Shown here: piece by piece, positions 24,346 through 24,707 of the stretch
Layout: every line of letters begins with the position of its first letter
Position numbering within the stretch: position 1 is the first letter of the stretch
Source of the DNA: a virus
Strand: one strand, 5' to 3'
Length of the DNA: 24,707 nt
IMG/VR virus record: IMGVR_UViG_3300017757_000145
Location: 1-24,707 of that record
Program-made: the position numbers and the translations under genes
The notes under the pieces: model-generated
What the model saw: only the letters and a program-made list of their open reading frames with translations
What the model was told of the DNA's origin: nothing
Databases searched by the model: none

Positions 24346-24707
24346 TTATAGATTTGCATCTTGGTGAAAATGCTGAACACACAATCACTTATAAGATGTA
24401 TGACAATGAGGTGTCCGAACTATTCTATAACAGAATGAAAATTCAAGACAATAAAATTGTTAGCAGAACACAATTTTATAACTTTGGTGAAACCATACAG
24501 TCTGTAGAGCAAGAACTTTTATCTATAAGCGAACAATTAAAAGACTTAGGCTTAATAGAAGATACCAGTCAAAAAAACTTAAACATTTTACATGAAAATT
24601 TTCCTAAGTTGCATGAGCAACACACAGGTAGCACACTTGAACTATTGCGAGAGTTTAATTACTGCATACATCATTTAGAAGATATTAGTAGAGGTTTTAA
24701 TTCAAAA
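24342..24707 (+). CDS. Hypothetical protein downstream of gp46 (partial)
   Basis: A frame starts in an ATGA overlap with the gp46 stop and stays open for 122 codons to the window edge, so the C-terminus is missing. It begins MIIDLHLGENAEHTITYKM and is hydrophilic and mostly helical, with a Leu/Glu-rich stretch (VEQELLSISEQLKDLGL, about residues 60-76) and a later LREFNYCIHHLED. There is no membrane segment or catalytic motif. I do not recognise the family. Position at the end of the gp55-47-46 operon suggests a role in DNA metabolism or clamp loading nearby, but this is only context. Confidence 0.8.
   Translation, partial: MIIDLHLGENAEHTITYKMYDNEVSELFYNRMKIQDNKIVSRTQFYNFGETIQSVEQELLSISEQLKDLGLIEDTSQKNLNILHENFPKLHEQHTGSTLELLREFNYCIHHLEDISRGFNSK

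Noticed and set aside
1-24707. tRNA genes, CRISPR arrays, insertion sequences or integration sites
   Set aside because: No cloverleaf-like segments, spaced direct repeats, transposase-like frames or terminal inverted repeats were noticed; genes fill nearly the whole window.

Overview
The window is part of the genome of a T4-like (contractile-tailed) bacteriophage. It is AT-rich, densely packed and lacks tRNAs and cellular genes. It encodes recognisable T4-type baseplate proteins (gp48/54-, gp53-, gp5-, gp25- and gp6-like) on the minus strand, and the late sigma factor gp55 with the recombination nuclease gp47/gp46 on the plus strand. The wording of gp55, the very large wedge protein with a YHYH-type domain and the low G+C all resemble marine T4-like phages of cyanobacteria or SAR11-type hosts. 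The exact host is inference.

Layout. (1) 1-8493, minus: a giant virion protein open at the left edge, at least 2831 residues, starting at a GTG just after gp6. (2) 8505-13303, minus: gp6 (1474 aa, over twice T4 length) and gp25. (3) 13319-14528, plus: a small cassette on the opposite strand inside the baseplate cluster: a 14-codon leader peptide, a 93-aa unknown, an alpha/beta hydrolase with a complete apparent triad, and a 67-aa coiled-coil protein. (4) 14535-20513, minus: tail-tube cap (gp48/54-like), gp53-like wedge, a probable hub (gp27-position, 825 aa) and gp5 spike, each stop overlapping the next start as TAATG. (5) 20514-20654: a divergent control region. (6) 20655-24707, plus: gp55, gp47, gp46 and a partial unknown.

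How they work together. Host polymerase can read gp55-47-46 from a consensus sigma-70 promoter (TTGACA, 16-nt spacer, TATAAT). gp55 would then direct polymerase to late promoters. GATAAATA-like boxes, one base away from T4's TATAAATA, lie upstream of the gp48-like gene, gp25 and the hydrolase cassette. Two of them share an 18-nt promoter-plus-ribosome-site module with 16 matches. gp46/gp47 process DNA ends for recombination-dependent replication, to which late transcription is coupled in T4.

Most unusual points: the opposite-strand hydrolase cassette with its leader peptide; late promoters so close to genes that the predicted mRNAs begin at the Shine-Dalgarno site (or, for gp25, at the start codon); the giant gp6-neighbour protein; and a C-terminal lysozyme-like segment of gp5 that seems to have lost catalytic residues. 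All family assignments are from reading the sequence and memory of the families; no search was run.
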